Below are positions 1 through 6,624 of a stretch of DNA of 8,074 nucleotides, in pieces. The stretch comes from Faucicola sp032089155 (GTDB taxonomy: Bacteria; Pseudomonadota; Gammaproteobacteria; Pseudomonadales; Moraxellaceae). The DNA lies in assembly GCA_032089155.1 (NCBI GenBank), contig DAMDEV010000122.1, positions 1-8,074 on the forward strand. The letters are read 5' to 3'. The notes beneath the pieces were generated by a model. The model searched no databases. It was not told the origin of the DNA and was given only the letters and a program-made list of their open reading frames with translations. Within the stretch, counting starts at the first letter, position 1, and each line of letters starts with the position of its first letter. Position numbers and translations under genes: made by a program.

Positions 1-1662
1 TTAGCCAAAAATACGGCGATCAAATGGACCAATCCTAAAGACGGCGTTGAATACCGTATTAACATCGTCGACACCCCCGGTCACGCCGACTTCGGTGGTG
101 AAGTTGAACGCGTAATGTCGATGGTTGACTGTGTGTTGTTATTAGTTGATGCCGTTGATGGTCCTATGCCACAAACCCGTTTTGTGACCTCAAAAGCATT
201 TGCCCGTGGTTTAAAGCCAATCGTGGTGATTAATAAAATTGACAAACCAAGCGCACGTCCAGACTGGGTTATGGATCAGGTGTTTGATTTGTTTGATAAT
301 TTGGGTGCGACAGATGAGCAGCTAGATTTTCCCATCGTTTATACTTCTGCCATGAATGGTATTGCAGGGTTGTCGCCTGATGAGCTTGCTGAAGATATGC
401 AGCCATTGTTTGAAACCATTGTAAATGTTGTTGAGCCACCACAGGTGGATACGGACGGTCCATTCCGTATGCAGATTTCAAGCCTTGATTATGATAACTT
501 CAAAGGTTTGATTGGTATCGGTCGTATTCAGCGTGGCTCGGTTAAAACCAATACGCCTGTAACGATTGTGGATAAAGAAGGTAATAAACGCAACGGCCGT
601 ATCCTACAAATCATGGGTTACCATGGTCTTGACCGTATCGAAGTACCTATGGCACAGGCAGGTGATATCGTATGTATCACGGGTATCGATGCGTTAAATA
701 TTTCTGATACTATCTGTGATCCACAAAACGTAGAAGCCCTACCACCGCTAAGTGTCGATGAGCCAACCGTATCGATGACTTTCCAAGTGAACAACTCACC
801 ATTCGCGGGTAAAGAAGGTAAATTCGTGACGTCCCGCAATATTCGTGAACGCCTAGAACGTGAGTTAATTCATAACGTGGCACTTCGCGTGGAAGATACC
901 GACAGTCCTGATAAATTTAAAGTATCAGGTCGTGGGGAACTACACTTATCTGTATTGATTGAGAATATGCGCCGTGAAGGTTTTGAGCTAGGTGTATCAC
1001 GTCCAGAAGTAATTGTGCGTGAAATCGAGGGCGAGAAACAAGAACCCTTTGAAAATGTGATTTTTGACGTTGAAGAACAGCACCAAGGCGCGGTAATGGA
1101 GCAAATGGGCTACCGTAAAGGCGAATTGACCAATATGGAAGTTGACGGTAAAGGTCGTATCCGTATTGAAGCGGTGGTACCGTCACGTGGTTTGATTGGT
1201 TTTCGCTCTGAGTTCTTAACCATTACTTCAGGTACCGGTATCATGACCTCAAGTTTCTCACATTATGGTCCTGTCAAAACAGGTGATGTGGCAAAACGCC
1301 AAAATGGTGTGTTGATTTCTATGGTGAATGGTACGGTATTGGGCTATGCGCTATTTAACCTTCAAGAACGTGGTCGTATGTTTGTATCACCACAAACTGA
1401 AGTCTATGAAGGCATGATTGTCGGTCAAAACTCACGTAGCGATGACATGGTAGTCAATCCAACCAAAGCAAAACAGTTGACGAACGTGCGTGCCAGTGGT
1501 ACCGATGATGCGATTATTTTAACGCCACCAATCATTTTTACCCTTGAACAAGCGCTTGAATTTATTGAAGATGATGAGTTGGTTGAAGTGACACCAAAAT
1601 CAATTCGTCTACGCAAAAAATACTTGACTGAGAATGAACGTAAACGTAACGGTCGTAAATAA
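1..1662 (+). CDS. typA: TypA/BipA translational GTPase, 5'-truncated by the window edge
   Basis: Ribosome-binding GTPase of the EF-G/LepA class, known in E. coli to help 50S assembly at low temperature and stress responses; cytoplasmic. The frame is open from base 1, giving 553 residues. E. coli BipA is about 607, so roughly 57 N-terminal residues, including the P-loop (G1) and switch I, lie outside. Visible G-domain motifs are DTPGH (fragment residues 24-28, G3), NKID (78-81, G4) and a SAMNG-type G5. The beta-barrel domain and the BipA-specific C-terminal half follow, with SGRGELHLS, EEQHQG, PSRGLIGFRSEF and the basic end LRKKYLTENERKR. The ATG at 115 is internal, since DTPGHADFGGEVERVM lies upstream of it in frame. 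Relative to E. coli there are about five extra residues just after the conserved LAKNTAIKW. The gene ends at TAA and a terminator follows 49 bases later. Identification is near certain. Confidence 0.97.
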   Translation, partial: LAKNTAIKWTNPKDGVEYRINIVDTPGHADFGGEVERVMSMVDCVLLLVDAVDGPMPQTRFVTSKAFARGLKPIVVINKIDKPSARPDWVMDQVFDLFDNLGATDEQLDFPIVYTSAMNGIAGLSPDELAEDMQPLFETIVNVVEPPQVDTDGPFRMQISSLDYDNFKGLIGIGRIQRGSVKTNTPVTIVDKEGNKRNGRILQIMGYHGLDRIEVPMAQAGDIVCITGIDALNISDTICDPQNVEALPPLSVDEPTVSMTFQVNNSPFAGKEGKFVTSRNIRERLERELIHNVALRVEDTDSPDKFKVSGRGELHLSVLIENMRREGFELGVSRPEVIVREIEGEKQEPFENVIFDVEEQHQGAVMEQMGYRKGELTNMEVDGKGRIRIEAVVPSRGLIGFRSEFLTITSGTGIMTSSFSHYGPVKTGDVAKRQNGVLISMVNGTVLGYALFNLQERGRMFVSPQTEVYEGMIVGQNSRSDDMVVNPTKAKQLTNVRASGTDDAIILTPPIIFTLEQALEFIEDDELVEVTPKSIRLRKKYLTENERKRNGRK

Positions 1663-1711
1663 TAGCGGGTCTAAGCTATAAGACTTGCGAAAAAGCCCAA
1701 CATTTATTTAT

Positions 1712-1741
1712 AAAAAGCTTGTACCTGTTACAAGCTTTTTT
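1712..1741 (+). terminator. Rho-independent terminator after typA
   Basis: A perfect 12-bp stem (AAAAAGCTTGTA at 1712-1723 with TACAAGCTTTTT at 1729-1740) encloses a 5-base loop and ends in a T run. It begins 49 bases after the typA stop. The A run on the left arm means it could also stop transcription from the other strand, but no minus-strand gene is nearby. Confidence 0.85.
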
Positions 1742-1790
1742 AATTTAATCTACACGCTTGCAAAGCGTAGGCTTAAAATTTTACACAATT

Positions 1791-1813
1791 CCTTATGATG
1801 ATAAGGGCTTTTT
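1791..1813 (+). other. Small hairpin with T run in the typA-mscL spacer
   Basis: CCTTAT (1791-1796) and ATAAGG (1801-1806) form a perfect 6-bp stem around a GATG loop, followed by GCTTTTT. It ends about 44 bases before mscL. It could be a weak backup terminator for typA read-through or a leader structure of mscL. The stem is short and AT-rich, so its function is uncertain. No convincing mscL promoter with both hexamers was found in the spacer (1663-1856); TATGAT at 1794-1799 overlaps this hairpin and is the best -10 candidate. Confidence 0.3.
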
Positions 1814-1856
1814 GGTCAACGATTGTAGCAATTATTTTTAAAGCTGGAGAAGCAAT

Positions 1857-2288
1857 ATGAGTATGATGTCAGAATTTAAAGAGTTTGCCCTCAAAGGCAA
1901 TGTGATGGATCTGGCAGTGGGTGTCATCATCGGCGGCGCATTTGGTAAAATTACGACGTCATTGGTAGAAGATATTATTATGCCGATTATCTCTGCGATT
2001 ATGGGCGGCAAAATCGACTTTACCAATATGTTTATGGTGTTAGGTGATGTACCGGCAGGCACTGCTATGACGTATGATGCGCTCAAAAAAGCGGGCGTGC
2101 CTGTGTTTGCTTATGGTAATTTTGTCACCATCTTAATCAACTTTATTATTTTGGCATTTATCATATTTATGTTGGTGAAAGCCATGAACCGCCTACGCCG
2201 TCAAAGCGAAGCGCAAGAAGCGGCTGCACCAGAACCTTCAGAAGAAGTACTATTGCTCCGTGAAATCAGCAGTAAATTAAGCAAATAA
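1857..2288 (+). CDS. mscL: Large-conductance mechanosensitive channel MscL
   Basis: Inner-membrane homopentameric channel that opens under high membrane tension and releases solutes on hypo-osmotic shock. The 143 residues compare with 136 in E. coli. The protein has the amphipathic N-terminal helix (MSMMSEFKEFALKGN), TM1 (about 16-45, with the signature DLAVGVIIG and pore-constriction residues L19 and V23 at the same numbers as in E. coli), a periplasmic loop (about 50-85), TM2 (about 86-108), a basic RLRRQ stretch and an acidic/alanine-rich linker leading to the C-terminal bundle helix (EEVLLLREISSKL). The start at 1857 is chosen because GGAGA (1846-1850) sits 6 bases upstream and MSMMSEF aligns with E. 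coli MSIIKEF; ATGs at 1863 and 1866 are less likely. It is a single-gene unit between two terminators. Confidence 0.98.
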   Translation: MSMMSEFKEFALKGNVMDLAVGVIIGGAFGKITTSLVEDIIMPIISAIMGGKIDFTNMFMVLGDVPAGTAMTYDALKKAGVPVFAYGNFVTILINFIILAFIIFMLVKAMNRLRRQSEAQEAAAPEPSEEVLLLREISSKLSK

Positions 2289-2344
2289 CGGTTTGTACTC
2301 ACGCTGATAGATTAAAATTTCAGCCCATGTTATTTATAAATGAA

Positions 2345-2375
2345 AAAAAGCCTCCATGATAACTGGGGGCTTTTT
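2345..2375 (+). terminator. Rho-independent terminator after mscL
   Basis: A 12-bp stem pairs AAAAAGCCTCCA (2345-2356) with TGGGGGCTTTTT (2364-2375). It has one T-G wobble, a 7-base loop and a terminal T5 run, and begins 57 bases after the mscL stop. It separates mscL from dadA. Confidence 0.88.
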
Positions 2376-2392
2376 ATTGATTGCTAATCAAT
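2376..2392. promoter_or_regulatory. Perfect inverted repeat upstream of dadA, candidate operator
   Basis: ATTGATT-GCT-AATCAAT is a perfect 7-bp inverted repeat with a 3-base centre. It lies directly after the mscL terminator and 51 bases before the dadA start, where a dadA promoter has to be. AT-rich stretches downstream (TATACA at 2407-2412) could serve as a -10, but no well-spaced -35 is visible. The protein bound, if any, is unknown. dadA is under Lrp-family control in some other bacteria, but I cannot match this dyad to an Lrp consensus. Confidence 0.35.
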
Positions 2393-2443
2393 CTACATTT
2401 TTTATCTATACATATTCATCAGCTAATGACAGTAAGGCAAGTT

Positions 2444-3793
2444 ATGACAAAGCAGGTAATCGTGCTTGGTGCAGGGGTGGTGGGTGTCACTACTGCTTGG
2501 CAGCTTCGACAAGCAGGGTTTGAGGTAACGGTAATCGAGCGTGAAAGTAGCGCTGCATTGTCAACATCGTTTGCCAATGGTGGGCAAATATCTGTGTCAC
2601 ATGCTACGCCTTGGGCAAACCCTGATACACCCTATAAAGCGCTAAAATGGTTATTGCGAGAAGATGCGCCATTGTTGTTTCGCTGGCGTCGGTTGTTGGG
2701 TTTGCCGGGCAACGCGGGACAAGATACAGCCCCTGATATGGCGCTGTGGCGATGGGGTTGGCAGTTTTTGCAGCAGTGCAATGCGAAAAGTGCTGATGCT
2801 AATTTGGTGCAGATGGTCAATTTAGGATTATACTCTCGGCAAGTACTCGGCGAAGTCAGGGCGCAAACAGGCATTAATTATGACTGTTTGACACGCGGTA
2901 TTATGCATTTTTATACCGATCATGCTGAGTTTCAGGCAGCGATAGCACCCACTAAGCGAATGCAGCAATTGGGTTGTGATCGGCAAGTGATTAGTGTGGA
3001 TAAAGCGATAGAATTAGAGCCTGCGTTAACTGGTATTGGCAAAGAATTGGTTGGGGCGACTTATACCGCACTTGACGAATCAGGGGATGCCCAAAAATTC
3101 ACCCATCGCTTGGCAGCACTTTGTCAGCAGCAAGGGGTAACATTTTTATTTAATACTGCCATCAAACGACTTATTTATCATAACCAACACATTGACGGTG
3201 TGGAAGTAATGTCCGTTGACAGTAAAGATAATGCTGCTTTGCCAGCGCAGTCACAGATACTTTCCGCGGATGCGTATGTACTGGCGTTAGGGAGTTATAG
3301 TCCGGCCTTAGTCAAAGCATTGGGTATTAATCTACCCATCTATCCTGCTAAAGGTTATTCAGCCACGTACCCCGTGTTGCGACCCGATGAGACACCTTAT
3401 GTAAGCTTGATTGATGATGAGTTTAAGCTGGTATACTCGCGCTTAGGCGATCGTTTGCGAGTAGCAGGAACGGCTGAATTTAACGGTTTTAACCTTGAGC
3501 TCAATCCCGTTCGTTGCCAAGCGATTACGCGGCGGGTGAGAGAGGTGTTTGGGGATGCGGTAGATTTGACTCAGCCAAATTATTGGACAGGGCTGCGACC
3601 GATGACACCGTCAAATGTGCCGATTATCGGTCGCGCGGTCAATCGCCAAGGACGTATTGATAATTTGTATCTCAACACCGGACATGGCACTTTGGGCTGG
3701 ACGCACTCGAACGGCTCAGCAAAAGCGATTGCTGATATCATGCAAGGGCGTCAGCCACAAGTAAGTTTTAACTTTGTGGGCTTGCAGGATTAA
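2444..3793 (+). CDS. dadA: D-amino acid dehydrogenase (DadA, FAD-dependent oxidoreductase)
   Basis: Membrane-associated flavoenzyme that oxidises D-amino acids, typically D-alanine, to the 2-oxo acid and ammonia, passing electrons to the respiratory chain. The protein has an N-terminal dinucleotide-binding fold VIVLGAGVVG (residues 5-14; GxGxxG at 9-14) ending at E32. Family signatures follow: FANGGQIS, the DESGD stretch, YPAKGYS, TGLRPMTP (from about 382) and NTGHGTLGW (about 410-418). The 449 residues compare with 432 in E. coli; an insertion precedes ADAYVLALGSYS and the C-terminal tail is shorter. The start at 2444 is chosen because TAAGG (2433-2437) lies 6 bases upstream and MTKQVIVLG matches the family N-terminus. 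An in-frame TTG at 2381 and ATG at 2426 would add residues unlike the family and lack a ribosome site. No alanine racemase (dadX) is adjacent. The 3' end overlaps phoR by 26 bases. Other DAO-family deaminases are possible, but less likely. Confidence 0.92.
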   Translation: MTKQVIVLGAGVVGVTTAWQLRQAGFEVTVIERESSAALSTSFANGGQISVSHATPWANPDTPYKALKWLLREDAPLLFRWRRLLGLPGNAGQDTAPDMALWRWGWQFLQQCNAKSADANLVQMVNLGLYSRQVLGEVRAQTGINYDCLTRGIMHFYTDHAEFQAAIAPTKRMQQLGCDRQVISVDKAIELEPALTGIGKELVGATYTALDESGDAQKFTHRLAALCQQQGVTFLFNTAIKRLIYHNQHIDGVEVMSVDSKDNAALPAQSQILSADAYVLALGSYSPALVKALGINLPIYPAKGYSATYPVLRPDETPYVSLIDDEFKLVYSRLGDRLRVAGTAEFNGFNLELNPVRCQAITRRVREVFGDAVDLTQPNYWTGLRPMTPSNVPIIGRAVNRQGRIDNLYLNTGHGTLGWTHSNGSAKAIADIMQGRQPQVSFNFVGLQD

Positions 3794-5096
3794 GAGATTG
3801 GGTTGGGATACTGGCAGATTTTGGAAAGGTCACAGTGAAGGTCGAGCCTTTGCCAACTGTGGAGGTGATATCCAAGGTGGCATGGTGCTGATACAAGACA
3901 TGCTTGACAATCGCTAGCCCCAAACCGGTACCCCCTGTCTCACGGCTTCGACCCGTATCCACGCGGTAAAAACGCTCGGTTAAGCGTTGAATATGGCGCT
4001 GCTCGATACCAATGCCATTGTCAGTCACGCTAAAACATACCCCCGCGTCACACTCATGCCAGCTAATACTAATCTCCCCACCTTTTGGGGTGTATTTCAT
4101 GGCATTGGTAATCAGGTTACTGAGCGCACTTCGCAGATAATCTTCATAACCCAAAATATGTAACGTGCTGTCGATGTGCAAATGAATCATATGGTCGTAT
4201 GACTTGTTGTACATCTGCGCATCGTCAAACAATTGCATTAGCATTTTGGGAATATCAATGTCTTTGGGCTCAGTGGGTTTTTCATCGTTCTCTAGCCGAG
4301 ATAATAACAGTAAGTCATTGATGATGTTATTCATGCGCTGACTTTGCTGCATCATCTGAGTAAACGCGCGAGCAATACGCGGATCTAAATCGGGCTGTTC
4401 ACTCAAAGTCTCCACATACCCCATGATGACAGTAAGCGGCGTGCGAAGTTCATGCGAAACATTTGCCACAAAGTCTTTTCGCATTTGTTCTAAATGCTGA
4501 AAACGGGTGACATCATAAATCAGCAGTAATTTTTCTTGCCCAAATTTGGTAATCTTGCACTGCACATAGCGCTCGATATTAGATGGGCTATGGATACGCA
4601 CGCCATCGGGGTAGTCTTCAATGTGGTGATAATATTGATGAAAAAGCGGATGACGAATAATGGTTAATACATTGCGACCTTGGTCGGGCGCTTTAAAATG
4701 AAAAAGCCGCTCGGCAGAGTTGTTCCACCATTCGATACAGTCGTTTTTATCAATCAGAATAATCGAGTCTTGCAATGCGCTTAGCGAGTCACGCACTTTT
4801 TGCACCAGCGAAACGGTTTGCTGATGCGCCAATTTCTCTTGGCGATTGACTTGGTAGATATTACTGGCAATGACATTAAGGTTGGACTCAAATGCAGGCG
4901 GCGGCTCATCGGGGTTTTTGTTATACCACGCTTTAAAGCGTTGTATCGACCATAAAAAATATAGCTGATACAGGCAAAGCCCTATCGCCAGTCCCCAACC
5001 CCAAAACCCTAATAGCCCGCCAATCAACAGCCCGGCAACCCCAGCTGTGACGACGGGTGAAATGCTCGCCCACATATTAATTTTTCTAGCATCCAT
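3768..5096 (-). CDS. phoR: Phosphate regulon sensor histidine kinase PhoR
   Basis: Inner-membrane kinase/phosphatase that controls PhoB according to phosphate supply, in E. coli together with the Pst transporter and PhoU. The 442 residues contain a hydrophobic N-terminal hairpin (about 12-50, probably two membrane passes with almost no periplasmic loop, as in PhoR proteins), a linker, a PAS domain (about 98-198), HisKA with SHELRTP (phospho-acceptor H215) and HATPase_c. The last has N-box NLITNAMKYT (327-336), DNGIG (359-363), ERFYRVD (374-380) and GGTGLGLAIVKH (388-399). All catalytic motifs are intact. The start at 5096 is the first in-frame start codon; it has only a weak ribosome site, and the Met at residue 8 is an alternative. 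It follows phoB by 69 bases on the same strand with no terminator between, so the two form an operon. Its last 26 bases overlap the end of convergent dadA. Confidence 0.95.
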   Translation of the reverse strand: MDARKINMWASISPVVTAGVAGLLIGGLLGFWGWGLAIGLCLYQLYFLWSIQRFKAWYNKNPDEPPPAFESNLNVIASNIYQVNRQEKLAHQQTVSLVQKVRDSLSALQDSIILIDKNDCIEWWNNSAERLFHFKAPDQGRNVLTIIRHPLFHQYYHHIEDYPDGVRIHSPSNIERYVQCKITKFGQEKLLLIYDVTRFQHLEQMRKDFVANVSHELRTPLTVIMGYVETLSEQPDLDPRIARAFTQMMQQSQRMNNIINDLLLLSRLENDEKPTEPKDIDIPKMLMQLFDDAQMYNKSYDHMIHLHIDSTLHILGYEDYLRSALSNLITNAMKYTPKGGEISISWHECDAGVCFSVTDNGIGIEQRHIQRLTERFYRVDTGRSRETGGTGLGLAIVKHVLYQHHATLDITSTVGKGSTFTVTFPKSASIPTQSLNPASPQS

Positions 5097-5165
5097 TGAG
5101 ACAGCTTACTATAGCGAAGTTGGAATAAGTTGGCAAAAATTTCAATGCGATTAATCAGGCTATTG

Positions 5166-5864
5166 TTAATCGATTTTATTAGAAAAGCGATAGCCTGTGC
5201 CACGTACAGTTTGGATATAGTCGGCAAACCCAAATGGCTCAAGCACTTTACGCAGGCGACGGATATGCACGTCAATGGTACGATCTTCGACATACACATT
5301 GCCACCCCACACTTGATCGAGTAGCTGGGTGCGGGTATAAGCGCGCTCGGGATGACTCATAAAGAAAGCAAGTAGCCGATATTCTGTCGGTCCGATATCC
5401 ACCGCTTTATTATTGGCACTCACGCGTTGACTGGCAGGGTCTAGGGACAAGCCGCCTACGTCAATGGGTTTTTCGCCTGACAATGCGCTACTACGGCGCA
5501 ATACCGCTTTGATACGGGAAACCAATTCACGGGTGGAAAACGGCTTGGTGATATAGTCATCTGCCCCTGCATCAAGTCCTTGAACTTTGTTGTCCTCTTC
5601 ACCTTTGGCGGTGAGCATGATGATAGGAATTTCAGAGAGCATTTCATCTTTTTTCAGGCGGCGGCATAAATCAATGCCTGACAGCCCATTGGGTAGCATC
5701 CAGTCTAATAAGATAAGGTTGGGACGATGATCGACCGCCAAATGATGGGCTTGAGAGACTTCTGAGCCTTGCAAACAATCAAATCCTGCCATCTCTAATG
5801 TGGTCACGATCATTTCTCGAATGGCAGGCTCATCTTCCACGACCAAAATAGTTTCATTTTTCAT
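5166..5864 (-). CDS. phoB: Phosphate regulon response regulator PhoB
   Basis: OmpR-family transcription factor that, once phosphorylated by PhoR, binds PHO boxes and activates phosphate-scavenging genes. The 232 residues compare with 229 in E. coli. The receiver domain (1-124) has acidic residues E10 and D11, phospho-acceptor D54 (LLDWMLP), T85 and K107 (KPFS). The winged-helix DNA-binding domain (about 130-228) contains GPTEYRLL, RTQLLDQVWG, the recognition-helix region VEDRTIDVHIRRLRK and the wing RGTGYRF. The start at 5864 is chosen because MKNETILVVEDEP fits the family, with a GAGA ribosome site 7 bases upstream (minus strand); a longer in-frame reading from 5903 adds 13 residues with no family counterpart. 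It is the first gene of phoB-phoR. A strong PHO box and -10 lie upstream (5936-5971), so positive autoregulation under phosphate limitation is expected. Confidence 0.97.
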   Translation of the reverse strand: MKNETILVVEDEPAIREMIVTTLEMAGFDCLQGSEVSQAHHLAVDHRPNLILLDWMLPNGLSGIDLCRRLKKDEMLSEIPIIMLTAKGEEDNKVQGLDAGADDYITKPFSTRELVSRIKAVLRRSSALSGEKPIDVGGLSLDPASQRVSANNKAVDIGPTEYRLLAFFMSHPERAYTRTQLLDQVWGGNVYVEDRTIDVHIRRLRKVLEPFGFADYIQTVRGTGYRFSNKID

Positions 5865-5909
5865 AAATTTCTCAAGCGATAAAAATAGGCAACTGTTTGT
5901 CAAAATAAT

Positions 5910-5930
5910 TTTATGACAACAATATTACAA
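5910..5930 (-). promoter_or_regulatory. Second, weaker PHO-like box downstream of the first
   Basis: On the minus strand TTGTAAT (5930-5924) and TTGTCAT (5919-5913) again repeat with an 11-base period, followed by AAA. One half-site matches the strong box exactly; the other differs at one base. It overlaps the predicted start of transcription, so it could be a repressive or promoter-distal PhoB site, or part of a second promoter. No clear -10 follows it. A further lone TTGTAAT lies at 5944-5938. Confidence 0.4.
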
Positions 5931-5935
5931 TGCCC

Positions 5936-5941
5936 ATATTA
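5936..5941 (-). promoter_or_regulatory. -10 element of the phoB promoter
   Basis: TAATAT on the minus strand (5941 down to 5936) lies 9 bases downstream of the PHO box edge at 5951, close to the usual 10-base distance in pho promoters. It is one mismatch from TATAAT. Transcription would start near 5929, giving a leader of about 65 bases before the phoB ATG. Confidence 0.65.
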
Positions 5942-5950
5942 CAACTTCAG

Positions 5951-5971
5951 AATATGACAAAAAAATGACAA
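5951..5971 (-). promoter_or_regulatory. PHO box upstream of phoB
   Basis: Read on the minus strand, two identical 7-mers TTGTCAT (5971-5965 and 5960-5954) are separated by TTTT, giving the 11-base repeat period that is diagnostic of PhoB sites (E. coli consensus CTGTCAT-A(A/T)A(A/T)-CTGTCAT). The second repeat is followed by ATT. Only the first base of each repeat departs from the E. coli consensus. The box sits 107-87 bases 5' of the phoB start codon, immediately before a well-placed -10 element, as in PhoB-activated promoters where the box replaces the -35. Confidence 0.88.
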
Positions 5972-6054
5972 TGATAAGCTTTTATGGCTTTTATTTATGG
6001 TGTTGTAAGAAATTTGGCGTTTGACTCAATTTTTATTACTTAATATAGGTCGCA

Positions 6055-6507
6055 TCATAGTTCAAAAATAAAATTTATCGGACCATCATTGCAACTGCTG
6101 ACTTGCATATCTGCGCCAAATTCGCCTGTTTGCACGGCTGCATATTGCGTCTTGGCATATGCGACTATCTGGGCAAACAAAGCTTTGGCAGTGTCGGGCG
6201 CCATTGCGGGCTTAAAATCAGGGCGTCTACCCGATTGGGTATTGGCAAGGAGGGTAAACTGCGACACTAACAGTAAACCGCCATTGACTTGTTGCACGTT
6301 TTTATCCATTTTGCCTAGCTCGTTTTCAAATACGCGATAGGTGAGGATTTTATCAATCATTTTTTGCCCCATCGCAAGCGTATCATCATGCCCAAGTCCA
6401 AGGTAGACCAGTACGCCGTGTGCAATCTCGCCGACGATTTGTTGTGGGTGAGGCGCTTGGTTAACTGCTACTTTGGCAAATTTCACCCGTTGTAGTACTG
6501 CTTTCAT
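6055..6507 (-). CDS. dtd: D-aminoacyl-tRNA deacylase (DTD)
   Basis: Cytoplasmic homodimeric editing enzyme that hydrolyses D-amino acids (and glycine) mischarged on tRNA, keeping protein synthesis homochiral. The 150 residues compare with about 145 in E. coli. The protein starts MKAVLQRV, as the family does, and carries GKMDKNVQQ (65-73), the active-site SQFTL motif (82-86), RRPDF, TGEFGADMQV (127-136) and the Gly-cisPro motif NDGP (140-143). The family motif usually continues V-T after GP; here it reads I-N (144-145). About five extra residues lie near position 20. The start at 6507 has AGGA 8 bases upstream on the minus strand. The gene is divergent from psd and lies 190 bases upstream of phoB on the same strand. 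I see no convincing hairpin terminator after it, so some read-through into phoB is possible. Confidence 0.96.
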   Translation of the reverse strand: MKAVLQRVKFAKVAVNQAPHPQQIVGEIAHGVLVYLGLGHDDTLAMGQKMIDKILTYRVFENELGKMDKNVQQVNGGLLLVSQFTLLANTQSGRRPDFKPAMAPDTAKALFAQIVAYAKTQYAAVQTGEFGADMQVSSCNDGPINFIFEL

Positions 6508-6530
6508 GATTTTTCCTATCCGTCAGTTTG

Positions 6531-6572
6531 AGCGTAAGCGGCTTAACTTAAAAGCTAGCTTGTCGCTTAACT
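6531..6572. repeat. Short direct and inverted repeats between dtd and psd
   Basis: The dtd-psd divergent spacer holds GCTTAACT twice (6541-6548 and 6565-6572), a small dyad TAAGC-G-GCTTA (6535-6545) and a perfect 10-bp palindrome AAGCTAGCTT (6552-6561) between the two direct copies. The arrangement could be an operator array for a regulator of the divergent pair, but no known motif is recognised. Confidence 0.3.
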
Positions 6573-6618
6573 CGTAGCCCAGTGTTTAATATACCGTGAT
6601 TCTAAGGGGGATTTTGAT

Positions 6619-6624
6619 TATAAT
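6619..6624 (+). promoter_or_regulatory. Candidate -10 element for psd
   Basis: A perfect TATAAT lies 34 bases before the psd ATG, preceded by TTTTGAT (a TG two bases upstream, close to an extended -10). No good -35 is seen at 16-18 bases. The downstream context AAGCCAACTT resembles that of the -10 before the efflux gene at 7620. Confidence 0.55.

Noticed and set aside
115..1662. ATG at 115 as the start of a 515-residue TypA
   Set aside because: The frame is open from base 1 and encodes conserved BipA sequence including the DTPGH motif upstream of this Met, so it is internal.
1750..1770. Hairpin CTAC-AC-GCTT / AAGCGTAG in the typA-mscL spacer
   Set aside because: It contains a two-base bulge, has no T run and sits just after a strong terminator; too weak to call as a feature.
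2381..2443. TTG at 2381 or ATG at 2426 as the dadA start
   Set aside because: The extra residues do not resemble the family, the TTG falls inside the inverted repeat next to the mscL terminator, and the only good ribosome site is just before 2444.
5130..5324. 64-residue plus-strand frame across the phoB-phoR junction
   Set aside because: It lies antisense to the conserved DNA-binding end of PhoB, with no family resemblance and no promoter.
5865..5903. 13-residue N-terminal extension of PhoB from 5903
   Set aside because: It has no family counterpart, and a ribosome site precedes the ATG at 5864.
5975..6054. A terminator after dtd
   Set aside because: The AAAAGC-CAT-AAAAGC stretch is a direct repeat, not a hairpin; no stem longer than about 4 bp with a T run was found.
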